From Modestobacter sp. L9-4 (GTDB lineage: Bacteria; Actinomycetota; Actinomycetes; Mycobacteriales; Geodermatophilaceae), in the NCBI RefSeq assembly GCF_019112525.1, contig NZ_CP077800.1, positions 3,224,001-3,288,000 of the forward strand: a DNA stretch of 64,000 nucleotides. Reading direction: 5' to 3'. Position numbers and translations under genes: made by a program. How positions within the stretch are numbered: the first letter of the stretch is position 1; every line of letters starts with the position of its first letter. Positions 44,205 to 52,575 of this stretch are shown here, one piece after another. The notes beneath the pieces were generated by a model, which made no database searches, was not told the DNA's origin, and saw nothing but the letters and a program-made list of their open reading frames with translations.

Positions 44205-45493
44205 CAGAAGGTCTCCATCGCCGGGACGGCGGGCTCGGGGGCGGGGGTCGGTGCGGCGGGCTCAGGGGCGGCGGTGCGGAACACCCAGCCGCGGAGGAGG
44301 AGGAAGCGCAGCAGCGTCGCCAGCGCGTTGGCCGCGATCAGCAGCAGCAGCTCGGTGCTGCGCGCCGGGGCGTCGGTGAGGGACTGCAGGACGGCGAGGG
44401 TGCCGCTGGTCAGCGCCAGGCCCAGGCCGCACACGACCAGTCCCTGCAGCTGCGCCCGGCCGGCGCCGGGCCCGCCGCGGACGCCGAAGGTGATCCGCCG
44501 GTTGGCCGCGGTGTTGGCCACCGCGGTCACCAGCAGCGCGACGAGGTTCGCCGGCTGGGCGGCCACCACGTGCCGGAGCAGGACGAACAGCACCAGGTAG
44601 GCCAGCGTCGACAGCACGCCGATGGCGGCGAAGCGCACCGCCTGGCCGACCAGGCCGGCCGGCACACCGGGCACCGGGTCGGTCAGCGGGCCGCGGCCGA
44701 CCGAGGCCTGCAGCTCGCCCAGCGGGAGCCGGCCGGTGGTGAGCGCGCGCAGCATCCGGACGATCCCGGCGACGTCGGCCTTGACCGTCTGCCCGATGTC
44801 GACCCGGCTGTCGGGGTCGTCGACCCAGTCGACGGGCACCTCGTGGATGCGCAGCCCGCTGCGCTCGGCGAGCACCAGCAGCTCGGTGTCGAAGAACCAG
44901 CCGGTGTCCTCCACCAGCGGCAGCAGCCGGGCGGCGACGTCGGCGCGGATGGCCTTGAACCCGCACTGCGCGTCGGAGAGCCGGGTGGCCAGGGTGCCGC
45001 GCAGCAGCAGGTTGTAGCCGCGGGAGATGACCTCGCGCTTGGCGCCGCGCACCACCCGGGACGACGGCGCCAGCCGGGTGCCGATCGCCAGGTCGGAGTG
45101 GCCGCTGATCAGCGGGGCGACCAGCGGCAGCAGTGCGGCCAGGTCGGTGGACAGGTCGACGTCCATGTAGACCAGGACGGGTGCGTCCGAGCCGAGCCAC
45201 GCGGTGCGCAGGGCCCGCCCGCGGCCGGGCTCGGGGAGCACCAGCACCTCGATGCCGGGCAGCTCGGCGGCGACCCGCCGGGCGACGTCCACGGTGCCGT
45301 CGGTGCTGGCGTTCTCGGCGACGGTGATCCGGAACGGGTAGGGCAGGTGCTCGGTGAGGTGCCGGTGCAGCCGGCGCAGGCAGCGTTCGAGGTCGGCCTC
45401 CTCGTCGTGCACGGGGACGACGACGTCGATGACCGGACGGAACGGGTCGGCGCCGCCGGCCGGCTCGGCGGCGCGCAGGGGGAGCGGTGGCAT
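44204..45493 (-). CDS. GT2 (polyprenyl-phosphate sugar synthase type) fused to GtrA domain
   Basis: A 429-residue two-domain protein. Residues 20-250 are a GT2 domain of the DPM1/GtrB kind with VVPVHDEEADL and the metal motif DVD (111-113). Residues about 285-415 form the four-span GtrA domain, thought to flip or anchor the polyprenyl-linked sugar. A Pro/Ala tail follows. The product, a polyprenyl-phosphate monosaccharide, would feed the GT39 enzyme encoded next. ATG at 45493 begins the folded region; the frame is open upstream but the extra residues look non-coding. Confidence 0.9.
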   Translation of the reverse strand: MPPLPLRAAEPAGGADPFRPVIDVVVPVHDEEADLERCLRRLHRHLTEHLPYPFRITVAENASTDGTVDVARRVAAELPGIEVLVLPEPGRGRALRTAWLGSDAPVLVYMDVDLSTDLAALLPLVAPLISGHSDLAIGTRLAPSSRVVRGAKREVISRGYNLLLRGTLATRLSDAQCGFKAIRADVAARLLPLVEDTGWFFDTELLVLAERSGLRIHEVPVDWVDDPDSRVDIGQTVKADVAGIVRMLRALTTGRLPLGELQASVGRGPLTDPVPGVPAGLVGQAVRFAAIGVLSTLAYLVLFVLLRHVVAAQPANLVALLVTAVANTAANRRITFGVRGGPGAGRAQLQGLVVCGLGLALTSGTLAVLQSLTDAPARSTELLLLIAANALATLLRFLLLRGWVFRTAAPEPAAPTPAPEPAVPAMETF

Positions 45494-45602
45494 GCAGACA
45501 CCGTCGGGTCCCTGGCTGGCGCGGGGCCGTGGTGAGCCCACGGGGCGGCTGTGTGTCCTGGTCGACGAAATCCCCGGAGCTGCACGGTTGCTGTCAACAA
45601 CC

Positions 45603-46541
45603 ATGAGAGCCGTTGCAGTCACCGAGTTCGGTGGGCCTGAGGCCCTGCACGTGATCGACCTGCCCGAGGAGCACGCCGGCCCCGGCCAGGTGCGCATCCG
45701 AGTGACCGCCTTCGCCGTGAGCCCGACCGACACCAACCTCCGCTCCGGCTTCTACGCCGAGCGCGACGCGGTCAAGCAGCCCCCGTTCGTGGCCGGCATG
45801 GACGCCGCCGGTGTGCTCGTGGAGATCGGCGAGGGCGTCGAGACCGACCTGGCGGTCGGTGACCACGTGATGGCCGTCGTCGTCCCGACCGGTGCGCACG
45901 GTGCCTACCGCGAGGACCTCGTGCTGCCCGCTCGTTCGATCGCCCGGGTGCCCGCCGGCGTCGACGACGTGGCCGCCTCGACCCTGCCGATGAACGGCCT
46001 CACCGCCGTCCTGGGGCTGGACTCGATGGCGCTGCAGCCGGGTCAGGTGCTCGCCGTCACCGGTGCCGCCGGCGCGTTCGGCGGCTACACGATCCAGCTG
46101 GCCAAGGCCGCCGGCCTCACCGTGGTCGCCGACGCCAAGCCCGAGGACGAGGCGCTCGTACGCTCCCTCGGTGCCGACGTGATCGTCCCGCGCGGCGACG
46201 GCTTCGCCGACGCAGTGCGCGCGCAGTACCCCGACGGCGTGGACGGCCTCGCCGACGGAGCCGTCCAGGACGCCGTCGTGCTCCCGGCCGTGAAGGACGG
46301 CGGCCCGGTGGTCACCGTGCGCGGGTACACCGGCAACGGTGAGCGCGGCCTGCGGTTCTTCCCCGTCCGGGTCGCCACCTACTCCCAGGAGCAGGAGAAG
46401 CTCGACGCGCTGCGGGTCGCCGTCGAGGAGGGCGTCGTGACTCTGCGGGTGGCCGACACCTTCCCGGCCGAGCAGGCCGCCGAGGCGCACCGCCGCCTCG
46501 AGGCCGGTGGCGTGCGCGGCCGCCTGGTCGTCACCTTCTGA
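45603..46541 (+). CDS. NADP-dependent quinone oxidoreductase-like MDR protein
   Basis: A 312-residue zinc-independent medium-chain dehydrogenase/reductase. The cofactor loop is VLAVTGAAGAFGGYTIQLAK, and no catalytic cysteine or zinc lobe is seen, as in quinone oxidoreductases. It probably reduces quinones or enals with NADPH. ATG at 45603. A 69-base piece of this gene (46197-46265) is repeated at 49069-49137, evidence of an ancient duplication. Confidence 0.9.
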   Translation: MRAVAVTEFGGPEALHVIDLPEEHAGPGQVRIRVTAFAVSPTDTNLRSGFYAERDAVKQPPFVAGMDAAGVLVEIGEGVETDLAVGDHVMAVVVPTGAHGAYREDLVLPARSIARVPAGVDDVAASTLPMNGLTAVLGLDSMALQPGQVLAVTGAAGAFGGYTIQLAKAAGLTVVADAKPEDEALVRSLGADVIVPRGDGFADAVRAQYPDGVDGLADGAVQDAVVLPAVKDGGPVVTVRGYTGNGERGLRFFPVRVATYSQEQEKLDALRVAVEEGVVTLRVADTFPAEQAAEAHRRLEAGGVRGRLVVTF

Positions 46542-46547
46542 CCCCTG

Positions 46548-46578
46548 CGCCCGGTCCGGCTCCGTGCCGGGCCGGGCG
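46548..46578. terminator. Bidirectional terminator between oxidoreductase and alkD
   Basis: Stem CGCCCGG-T-CCGGC/GCCGG-G-CCGGGCG with a five-base loop and one T-G pair, between two convergent genes. Confidence 0.6.
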
Positions 46579-46586
46579 GTGTCGTC

Positions 46587-47279
46587 TCAGCCGAGGTGCT
46601 TGGCGGCCTCGCGGCGGGAGAGCGGGCTGAGCTCGTGGGTGTCCAGGAGGTGCTGCACCCACTGCGGGTCGGTCTTGGCCAGGTCGCGCAGCGCCCAGCC
46701 GATCGCCTTGCGGACGAAGAACTCGGGATCGGCGGCGTTGACCTCGACGACCTCGGCCAGCAGTGCGGTGTCGGTGCGGTCGTGGGCGCCGAGCTGGGCG
46801 ATGACGGCGCTGCGGCGCAGCCAGCGGTCGGGGGAGCGAGCCCAGTCGCGCAGCACCGGCCGCAGTTCCGCGGGGTGGGCGAGCAGCAGATCGCGGACGC
46901 GCGGCTGGACGCCGTCGACCAGGTCCCACCAGGCGCCGGTGGTGATCATCTCCTCGTACAGCGGCAGCAATGAGAGTGCGCCACGGGCGAGCGGCAGGCC
47001 GGTCAGTGCGACTGCCGCGTACCGCTCCTCGCGGTGCGCCGCCCCGCGCCACAGCTCGCCGGCTGCTGCGGCCAGGTCGGGCACCGTCTGAGGCGGGGAC
47101 GCCGCGGCCGCTGCTGCGGTGAGCCGGCGGACCTCGGGCAGCCGCACGCCGAGGCAGGGCTCCGTCGTCTTCAGGTAGGCCTGCATCCCGCGGGCGCGTT
47201 CGGGGTCGGTGGCCTCCCGTAGGGCCCTACGGACGTCGGCGACCAGGCTCGCGGTCGCGCCGGGTGGACCAGTGACCAC
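46587..47279 (-). CDS. DNA alkylation repair protein (AlkD family)
   Basis: A 230-residue all-helical HEAT-like repeat protein of the AlkD family. The characteristic WWDLVDGVQPRV segment carries the Trp and Asp that in Bacillus AlkD contact the alkylated base, and RKAIGWALRDLAK is conserved. It is a DNA glycosylase that removes N3- or N7-alkylated purines without base flipping. GTG at 47279. The 5' end of this gene is duplicated at 50567-50638. Confidence 0.92.
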   Translation of the reverse strand: MVTGPPGATASLVADVRRALREATDPERARGMQAYLKTTEPCLGVRLPEVRRLTAAAAAASPPQTVPDLAAAAGELWRGAAHREERYAAVALTGLPLARGALSLLPLYEEMITTGAWWDLVDGVQPRVRDLLLAHPAELRPVLRDWARSPDRWLRRSAVIAQLGAHDRTDTALLAEVVEVNAADPEFFVRKAIGWALRDLAKTDPQWVQHLLDTHELSPLSRREAAKHLG

Positions 47280-47309
47280 TGACGAGATCCTGCCGCGCGG
47301 TCACCCGCA

Positions 47310-47537
47310 GTGGGGCCTGGTGGGTCGCCGCATGCCTGGCACCGTCCGTCGGGTGCGGGCCCGTCGGCCGTGGCGCAGCGGGACGTCCGCAACGACGCCG
47401 TCCAGCAGCTCGCTGCCTACGAGGCGCTGGCCACCGCGATCAACGCTGCTCCCACCGTCGACGCCGTGCGTGCCGCGGTCGCCCAGGCGGGTCTCCGGAT
47501 CGACCGGGAGGCCACTTCTGTCGACGTCCTGGACTGA
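47310..47537 (+). pseudogene. Decayed paralogue of the lipoprotein at 50800
   Basis: A 75-residue frame whose second half (QRDVRNDAVQQLAAYEALA...) matches the lipoprotein encoded at 50800-51189. It lacks the signal peptide and has lost 123 bases in frame between two CCAGCAGCT repeats that are still present in the intact gene (50928 and 51051). It is divergent from alkD, as the intact copy is from an alkD remnant. Expression is doubtful. Confidence 0.75.
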
Positions 47538-47559
47538 CCAGGCCAGGCCGGCACGCTGC

Positions 47560-48729
47560 TCAGCCGAGCAGGACGAGGACGGACTGCGCCGATCGGTTCG
47601 CCTGGCCGAGCATCGCCGTCCCGGCCTGGGTCAGGATCTGAGCACGGGTGAAGGTGGTCATCTCCGCCGCCATGTCGGTATCACGGATCCTGGACTCCGA
47701 AGCGGTCAGGTTCTCCGCCGTCGTCGTCAGCCCGGACACGACGTGGTCCAGACGGTTCTCGGTGGCACCGAGGTGGCCGCGCGCCTGGGAGACCCAGCGG
47801 ATGGCCGCGTCCACGTTCAGCCACCCCGTGTAGGTCGGCGTCAACGCCTCCGCGTCGGCAGCGGTCGACCCCGGGCCGGGGGTCTGCCCGGTGAGCACCA
47901 GCCCGCCGGCGCCGGCGGTGAACGGGGTGACGGGCATCCCCAGTGCAGCGGCCACAGTGGCGTTGAGGCGATCGAGGTGGTCCTGGGCGGTGACCGCGCC
48001 GGTGTAGTCCACCGACCCCAGCTCCAGCGACCAGTTGCCGGAGGACACGGTGCCCTTCAAGGACCGGTAGGTGTTGGCGTACGAGCCCGCCGAGACGTAG
48101 TCCCCGGCCAGGGTCAGGCGGCCGGGGGCAGGTGTGCCCTGGGCGGCGGAGACGGCCGGGACGGTGCTGGTCGCCACGTTCGCGCTGCCGTCCAGGGCGG
48201 TCGCTGCCTGCAGGCCGGCGACGTCGAAGGCGAGACCGTTGGCGGGGATGGTGACCCGGATGGTGTCGCCGGCGTTCGCCCCGACCTGGAACACGCGGTC
48301 GAACGAGCCGTCCAGCAGGGGCACCCGGTTGAAGGTGGTGGTGTGCGCGATGCGGTCGATCTCGGCGTACAGCTGGCCGACCTCGCTGCGGATGGCCGCG
48401 GTCGCCGTGCCGTCCAGGGCGCCGGTGTTGGCCGACTGCACGGCCAGGTCGCGCAACCGCTGCAGGACGGCCGTGGTCTCACCCAGGGCACCCTCAGCCG
48501 TCCGGACGACGCCGATCCCGTCCTGGGCGTTGCGCACCGCCTGCCTCATGCCGGAGATCTGGGAGCGCAGGCCCTCGGAGATGCTGAGCCCGGCCGCGTC
48601 GTCGGCGGAGGTGGTGATGCGCAGACCGGTGGACAACCGGCGGAGGGACGTCTGCATGGCCTGGTCGCTCCGGGCCAGCGACCCGTAGGTGTTCAACGCC
48701 GCGACGTTGGTGGCCACGCTCAGGCCCAC
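47560..48729 (-). CDS. Flagellin
   Basis: A 389-residue flagellin. The conserved N-terminal D0/D1 helices (NVAALNTYGSLARSDQAM, LSTGLRITTSADDAAGL) and C-terminal helices (ENRLDHVVSGL, QILTQAGTAMLGQAN) are complete; the middle is a variable exposed domain of about 170 residues. It polymerises into the flagellar filament after export by the flagellar type III system. No other flagellar gene is in the window. GTG at 48729 has GGAGG upstream. It lies between the two copies of the duplicated oxidoreductase-alkD-lipoprotein block. Confidence 0.93.
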   Translation of the reverse strand: MGLSVATNVAALNTYGSLARSDQAMQTSLRRLSTGLRITTSADDAAGLSISEGLRSQISGMRQAVRNAQDGIGVVRTAEGALGETTAVLQRLRDLAVQSANTGALDGTATAAIRSEVGQLYAEIDRIAHTTTFNRVPLLDGSFDRVFQVGANAGDTIRVTIPANGLAFDVAGLQAATALDGSANVATSTVPAVSAAQGTPAPGRLTLAGDYVSAGSYANTYRSLKGTVSSGNWSLELGSVDYTGAVTAQDHLDRLNATVAAALGMPVTPFTAGAGGLVLTGQTPGPGSTAADAEALTPTYTGWLNVDAAIRWVSQARGHLGATENRLDHVVSGLTTTAENLTASESRIRDTDMAAEMTTFTRAQILTQAGTAMLGQANRSAQSVLVLLG

Positions 48730-49381
48730 GCTGCTGCCTCCGCCCCACGATCAGGCCGGCCACGTCGGTGGGTGGGCGGCGACGAGGTCAGATACGGCAG
48801 GGGACGCTCGGGATTCCAGCCGAACGCCGCGACAGGAGGCCACTCACGCCGGCGGACGCCTCGCCACTTGGATGGGATGGACGAGGAGGAGCCGCTAGAT
48901 GAGTGGTTCCAGCTGGGCGAGGACCACCCTGTCGACACAGTCTGTAGACGGCGCAATCCGCCCACAACTGGCGCGCCACGTCCAGGGCCGTCGAGTCCAC
49001 ATGCGACGTCGGAGCCAACTTCGGGGATCACGTGAGCACGGGCTTGGGGCCAGTGGTTCTGATGCCGGGACGGCTTCGTCGACGCGGTGCGCGCGCAGTA
49101 CTCCGACGGCGTGGACGGCTTCGCCGACGGAGCCGTCGGCTGCTGGTTGCTCGCGGTAGCTGACCGCTCAGGTCCGGACCGCTGCGACGGCGGCGTCGGT
49201 GCGCGCGGCCCTCGTCCGGACAGGGCTGGTGTCGTCCAGGGGCCGCCTCCGGACATGCGCTGGTCGGCTGACATCGGTCACCGTGCGAGTTCCAGCGCGG
49301 CGTGATCCACCACGGGCCCTTGCCGACACCGCATCCGGCTCCTAGGTTCAGCCGAGCTCGTCAACTCCATGGGGGAACCGC
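48730..49381. other. Long non-coding stretch upstream of flagellin, with gene remnant
   Basis: A 652-base stretch between the flagellin and the LGFP-repeat gene. It holds the promoters of both and, at 49069-49137, a scrap of the oxidoreductase gene. Short ORFs here (for example 48788-49018 minus) have no convincing codon bias or ribosome site. Base composition is slightly less GC-rich than neighbours. I recognise nothing else. Confidence 0.5.
49069..49137 (+). pseudogene. Remnant of the quinone oxidoreductase gene
   Basis: 69 bases aligning without gaps to 46197-46265 of the intact oxidoreductase with four mismatches (GDGF..DAVRAQY.DGVDG.ADGAV). Similarity ends abruptly on both sides. Confidence 0.9.
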
Positions 49382-50455
49382 TTGTCCACGAACCGTTCCA
49401 TGACCAGGCGGCGCCTCCGAGCGGCTGTCTCCGCCGTGGCCTTCAGTGTCGCGCTGCTGATCGGGAGTCCGATCGCTCTCGCTCAGGTCTTCAGCTCACC
49501 GGCCGGGAGCTACGACGTCCACGGCGCCATCCTCGCCGAGTACCAGTCGCTCGGCGGGCCCGCGAGCTTCCTGGGCTCTCCCCTCACGAACGAGGTGGCG
49601 GTCCGCGGCGGCGCGGTCAACCACTTCCAGGGCGGTTCGATCTACTGGTCCCCGGCCACCGGTGCCCACGCGGTCAAGGGTGCCATCCGCGACCGGTGGG
49701 CCTCCCTGGGTTGGGAGAACGGGTTCCTGGGCTTCCCGACGACCGGTGAGGTGGCGGTGCGGGGTGGTGCGGTGACGCACTTCCAGGGCGGTTCGATCTA
49801 CTGGTCTCCGGCCACCGGTGCCCAGGCCGTCAAGGGCGCGATCCGTGACCGGTGGGCCTCTCTCGGTTGGGAGAACGGCTACCTGGGCTTCCCGACGACC
49901 GGTGAGGTGGCCGTGCGGGGCGGTGCGGTGACGCACTTCCAGGGCGGTTCGATCTACTGGTCTCCGGCCACCGGGGCGCAGGCGGTGAAGGGCGCGATCC
50001 GTGACCGGTGGGCCTCTCTCGGTTGGGAGAACGGCTTCCTCGGTTTTCCGACGACCGGTGAGGTGGCGGTGCGGGGCGGTGCGGTGACCCACTTCCAGGG
50101 CGGTTCGATCTACTGGTCTCCGCCCACCGGTGCCCACGCGGTGAAGGGCGCGATCCGTGACCGCTGGGCATCCCTGGGCTGGGAGAACTCCGCGCTCGGT
50201 TTCCCCCGTACGGACGAGTACTCCGTCCCCGGCGGCGCTGCGCAGGACTTCGCGTGCGGGTCCATCCAGTGGACGCCCGGCAGTGGCGCCGTCGTGGTCG
50301 GGTGCGGTCCGTCGTCGGGTCCTGTCTACTACGAGAACTGCACCGACGTCTGGAATGCCATCGGGCGCCCGCTCCGCAGTACCGATCCCGGCTACGAGAC
50401 GCCCAGGCTCGACCGTGACGGCGACGGGGTGGCCTGCGAGACCGACCCCCGCTGA
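49382..50455 (+). CDS. Secreted LGFP-repeat protein with excalibur domain
   Basis: A 357-residue secreted protein. A signal peptide (cleaved about residue 34, ALAQ) is followed by five LGFP repeats of 52 residues, each with a W-ENxxLGFPxTxE core and HFQGGSIYWSP. The C-terminal excalibur domain has the calcium loop DRDGDGVACE. LGFP repeats occur on mycolate-type cell-wall proteins and are thought to bind the wall, so this is probably a surface protein. TTG at 49382 has GGGGGAA before it; ATG at 49400 is an alternative without a ribosome site. It interrupts the duplicated block copy B. Confidence 0.88.
   Translation: MSTNRSMTRRRLRAAVSAVAFSVALLIGSPIALAQVFSSPAGSYDVHGAILAEYQSLGGPASFLGSPLTNEVAVRGGAVNHFQGGSIYWSPATGAHAVKGAIRDRWASLGWENGFLGFPTTGEVAVRGGAVTHFQGGSIYWSPATGAQAVKGAIRDRWASLGWENGYLGFPTTGEVAVRGGAVTHFQGGSIYWSPATGAQAVKGAIRDRWASLGWENGFLGFPTTGEVAVRGGAVTHFQGGSIYWSPPTGAHAVKGAIRDRWASLGWENSALGFPRTDEYSVPGGAAQDFACGSIQWTPGSGAVVVGCGPSSGPVYYENCTDVWNAIGRPLRSTDPGYETPRLDRDGDGVACETDPR
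49517..50270 (+). repeat. Tandem 156-base LGFP coding repeats
   Basis: Period of 156 bases; the three central units are nearly identical in DNA, and the first and last are more diverged. This suggests recent expansion by unequal exchange. Confidence 0.9.
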
Positions 50456-50479
50456 CCGCAGGACGCCCGACGCATCTAT

Positions 50480-50509
50480 GAGCCCCGCCGTCGTCTGACG
50501 GCGGGGCTC
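50480..50509 (+). terminator. Terminator of the LGFP-repeat gene
   Basis: Thirteen-base perfect stem GAGCCCCGCCGTC/GACGGCGGGGCTC with a four-base loop, 25 bases after the stop. Confidence 0.8.
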
Positions 50510-50566
50510 GTTGGTCACAGGCTTCGGGTCCTGCTTCGAGATCGGCCGTTTCGAGCAGGGCGACAC

Positions 50567-50638
50567 GGACGTCGCCGACCAGGCTCGCCGTCGCACCGGG
50601 TGGATCAGCGACCACGGACCTGGTCCTGCCGCACGGTC
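50567..50638 (-). pseudogene. Remnant of the 5' end of alkD
   Basis: 72 bases aligning without gaps to 47231-47302, the 5' end and leader of alkD, with ten mismatches. The reading (ATASLV.DVR) is recognisable. The 344-base gap 50456-50799 otherwise holds a terminator and the lipoprotein promoter. Confidence 0.85.
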
Positions 50639-50799
50639 GTCTGGGGTGGACCCCGGCCGTTCCGCCGAGTCTTGAGACGGGTCGGCTGGCGGGAAGCGCG
50701 GACACCCCGGACGGGTGATCGCAGCGCAGGTCCGGTTGTGCACGTTCAACCACGGGCAGTGAGCGGTCACGCACTCATCGCTTCTGCCCTGGAGACCTC

Positions 50800-51189
50800 A
50801 TGCGCACCCGCCCCGCCGCTCTCGTCCTCGCCACCGCCGCCATCGCGGTGTCCCTCGGGCTGACCGGTTGCTCGTCGGGTGCGGACACGTCGGCCGCTGC
50901 TCAGCAGGACGCCCGCAACGACGCCGTCCAGCAGCTGACCGCGGCACAGGGCGCGGTGCTCGTGCCCGTGGCAGGCGAGGTCGACCAGTTGACCCGGCAG
51001 AAGCAGCGGGCCGAGCTCGCCCTGAACGCCGCCCGCAGCGCGGACGTCGACCAGCAGCTGGCCGCCTACGAAGCGTTGGCCTCCGCGATCAAGAGCGCCC
51101 CGACCGCCGCCGCGGTGTGGGCCGCCGTCACCCAGGCAGGCCTGACGGTCGACCGCTCCGCCGGTGCAGACGACGTCCTGGCCGGCTGA
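50800..51189 (+). CDS. Small hypothetical lipoprotein
   Basis: A 129-residue lipoprotein with lipobox LTGC (Cys24) and a helical, Gln/Ala-rich mature part (QQDARNDAVQQLTAAQGAVL). ATG at 50800 has GGAGA upstream. No family recognised. A broken paralogue lies at 47310-47537, and remnants of alkD lie upstream, so this is the surviving lipoprotein of the duplicated block. It precedes the Tad pilus operon by 147 bases. Confidence 0.8.
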   Translation: MRTRPAALVLATAAIAVSLGLTGCSSGADTSAAAQQDARNDAVQQLTAAQGAVLVPVAGEVDQLTRQKQRAELALNAARSADVDQQLAAYEALASAIKSAPTAAAVWAAVTQAGLTVDRSAGADDVLAG

Positions 51190-51336
51190 GCCGGCCCGCT
51201 CCCGAGGCCGTTCACCGGACCGGGTGAATTCGGCCCGGGATCGTCACTCGTTGTCCACAAGGGCTCCGCACAGCAGGCGCACATCCCCTTACAGTCGCTG
51301 GACTCATCGGTCCCATGGCTGCTCAACGGGGGTGTC

Positions 51337-52575
51337 GTGCCGGTCGCCAGCAACGTCGTCGACGTCGTCGATGGTGAGGTGCGCGAGCTCATCCGCCGTC
51401 GTGGGCTCGATCCGTTCGCCGATCCTGCGCCGGTGCGGGTGCTCGTACGCGACGTGGTCGCCGACTACGCGGAGCGGTCGCTGTCCTCCACGCTGCCGCC
51501 CCTCGGTGACGCCGAGGGTGTGGTCCGCGACGTGCTCGACCGGGTCGCCGGTTACGGACCGCTGCAGCGCTGGCTCGACGACCCGACCGTCGAGGAGATC
51601 TGGGTCAACGAGCCCGGCCGGGTGTTCGTCGCCCGCCGCGGCCGCAGCGAGCTGACCACCACCGTCCTGGGTCACGGTCAGCTGGCCGACCTGGTCGAGC
51701 GGATGCTGCGCACCAGTGGTCGACGCATCGACATGTCGACCCCGTTCGTCGACGCGATGCTGCCCGACGGCTCCCGGCTGCACGTGGTCATCCCTGACGT
51801 GACCCGGCGCCACATGGCGGTCAACATCCGCAAGTTCGTCCTGCAGGCGCACAGCCTCGACGAGCTGGTCGAGCTGGGGACGCTCACCGCGCAGGTCGCC
51901 CGCTTCCTCGAGGCCTCCGTCGCCGCCGGTCTCAACATCCTGGTCTCCGGCGGCACCCAGGCCGGCAAGACCACGATGCTCAACTGCCTCGTCGCCGCCG
52001 TCCCCGCCCGCGAGCGCGTGGTCACCTGCGAGGAGGTCTTCGAGCTCCGCGTACCGCTGCCCGACGTGGTCGCCATGCAGACCCGCCAGCCCAACCTCGA
52101 GGGCGCCGGGGAGATCCCGCTGCGCCGGCTGGTCAAGGAGGCGCTGCGGATGCGGCCCTCCCGCCTGGTGGTGGGGGAGGTGCGCCAGGAGGAGTGCCTG
52201 GACCTGCTCATCGCGCTGAACTCCGGCCTGCCCGGCATGTGCACGCTGCACGCCAACAGCGCCCGCGAGGCCGTGGTCAAGATGTGCACCCTGCCGCTGC
52301 TGGCCGGGGAGAACATCGGCCACGCCTTCGTCGTCCCGACCGTGGCCTCCAGCGTCGACCTGGTCGTGCACGTGGGCACCGAGCCCAGCGGGCAGCGCCG
52401 GCTGCGGGAGGTCGTCGCGCTGCCCGGCCGCGCCGAGGGCAGCGTCGTGGAGACCGCCGACGTCTTCACCACCCGCGACGGCCGGCTGGTGCGCGCCGAC
52501 GGCTACCCGCCGCACGCCGACCGGTACGCCGCCCACGGTTTCGACCTCGCCGCCCTGCTGGGTGACCGCGGGTGA
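51337..52575 (+). CDS. Tad/Flp pilus assembly ATPase (CpaF/TadA)
   Basis: A 412-residue secretion ATPase of the CpaF/TadA type. The N-domain (GYGPLQRWLDDPTVEEIWVNEP) is followed by Walker A GGTQAGKTT (205-213), the Asp box and the Walker B region (RLVVGEVRQEE). It powers assembly of Flp pili. GTG at 51337 has a GGGGG site upstream. It is first in a compact operon and its stop overlaps tadB (GTGA). A -10-like TACAGT at 51292-51297 may mark the promoter. Confidence 0.93.
   Translation: MPVASNVVDVVDGEVRELIRRRGLDPFADPAPVRVLVRDVVADYAERSLSSTLPPLGDAEGVVRDVLDRVAGYGPLQRWLDDPTVEEIWVNEPGRVFVARRGRSELTTTVLGHGQLADLVERMLRTSGRRIDMSTPFVDAMLPDGSRLHVVIPDVTRRHMAVNIRKFVLQAHSLDELVELGTLTAQVARFLEASVAAGLNILVSGGTQAGKTTMLNCLVAAVPARERVVTCEEVFELRVPLPDVVAMQTRQPNLEGAGEIPLRRLVKEALRMRPSRLVVGEVRQEECLDLLIALNSGLPGMCTLHANSAREAVVKMCTLPLLAGENIGHAFVVPTVASSVDLVVHVGTEPSGQRRLREVVALPGRAEGSVVETADVFTTRDGRLVRADGYPPHADRYAAHGFDLAALLGDRG

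Noticed and set aside
48788-49018. Minus-strand ORF of 76 codons upstream of flagellin
   Set aside because: No ribosome site, poor codon bias and no recognisable family; possibly an old remnant, but unsupported.
49517-50270. Regular repeats resembling an array
   Set aside because: Period 156 bases, in frame, without spacers: LGFP coding repeats, not CRISPR.
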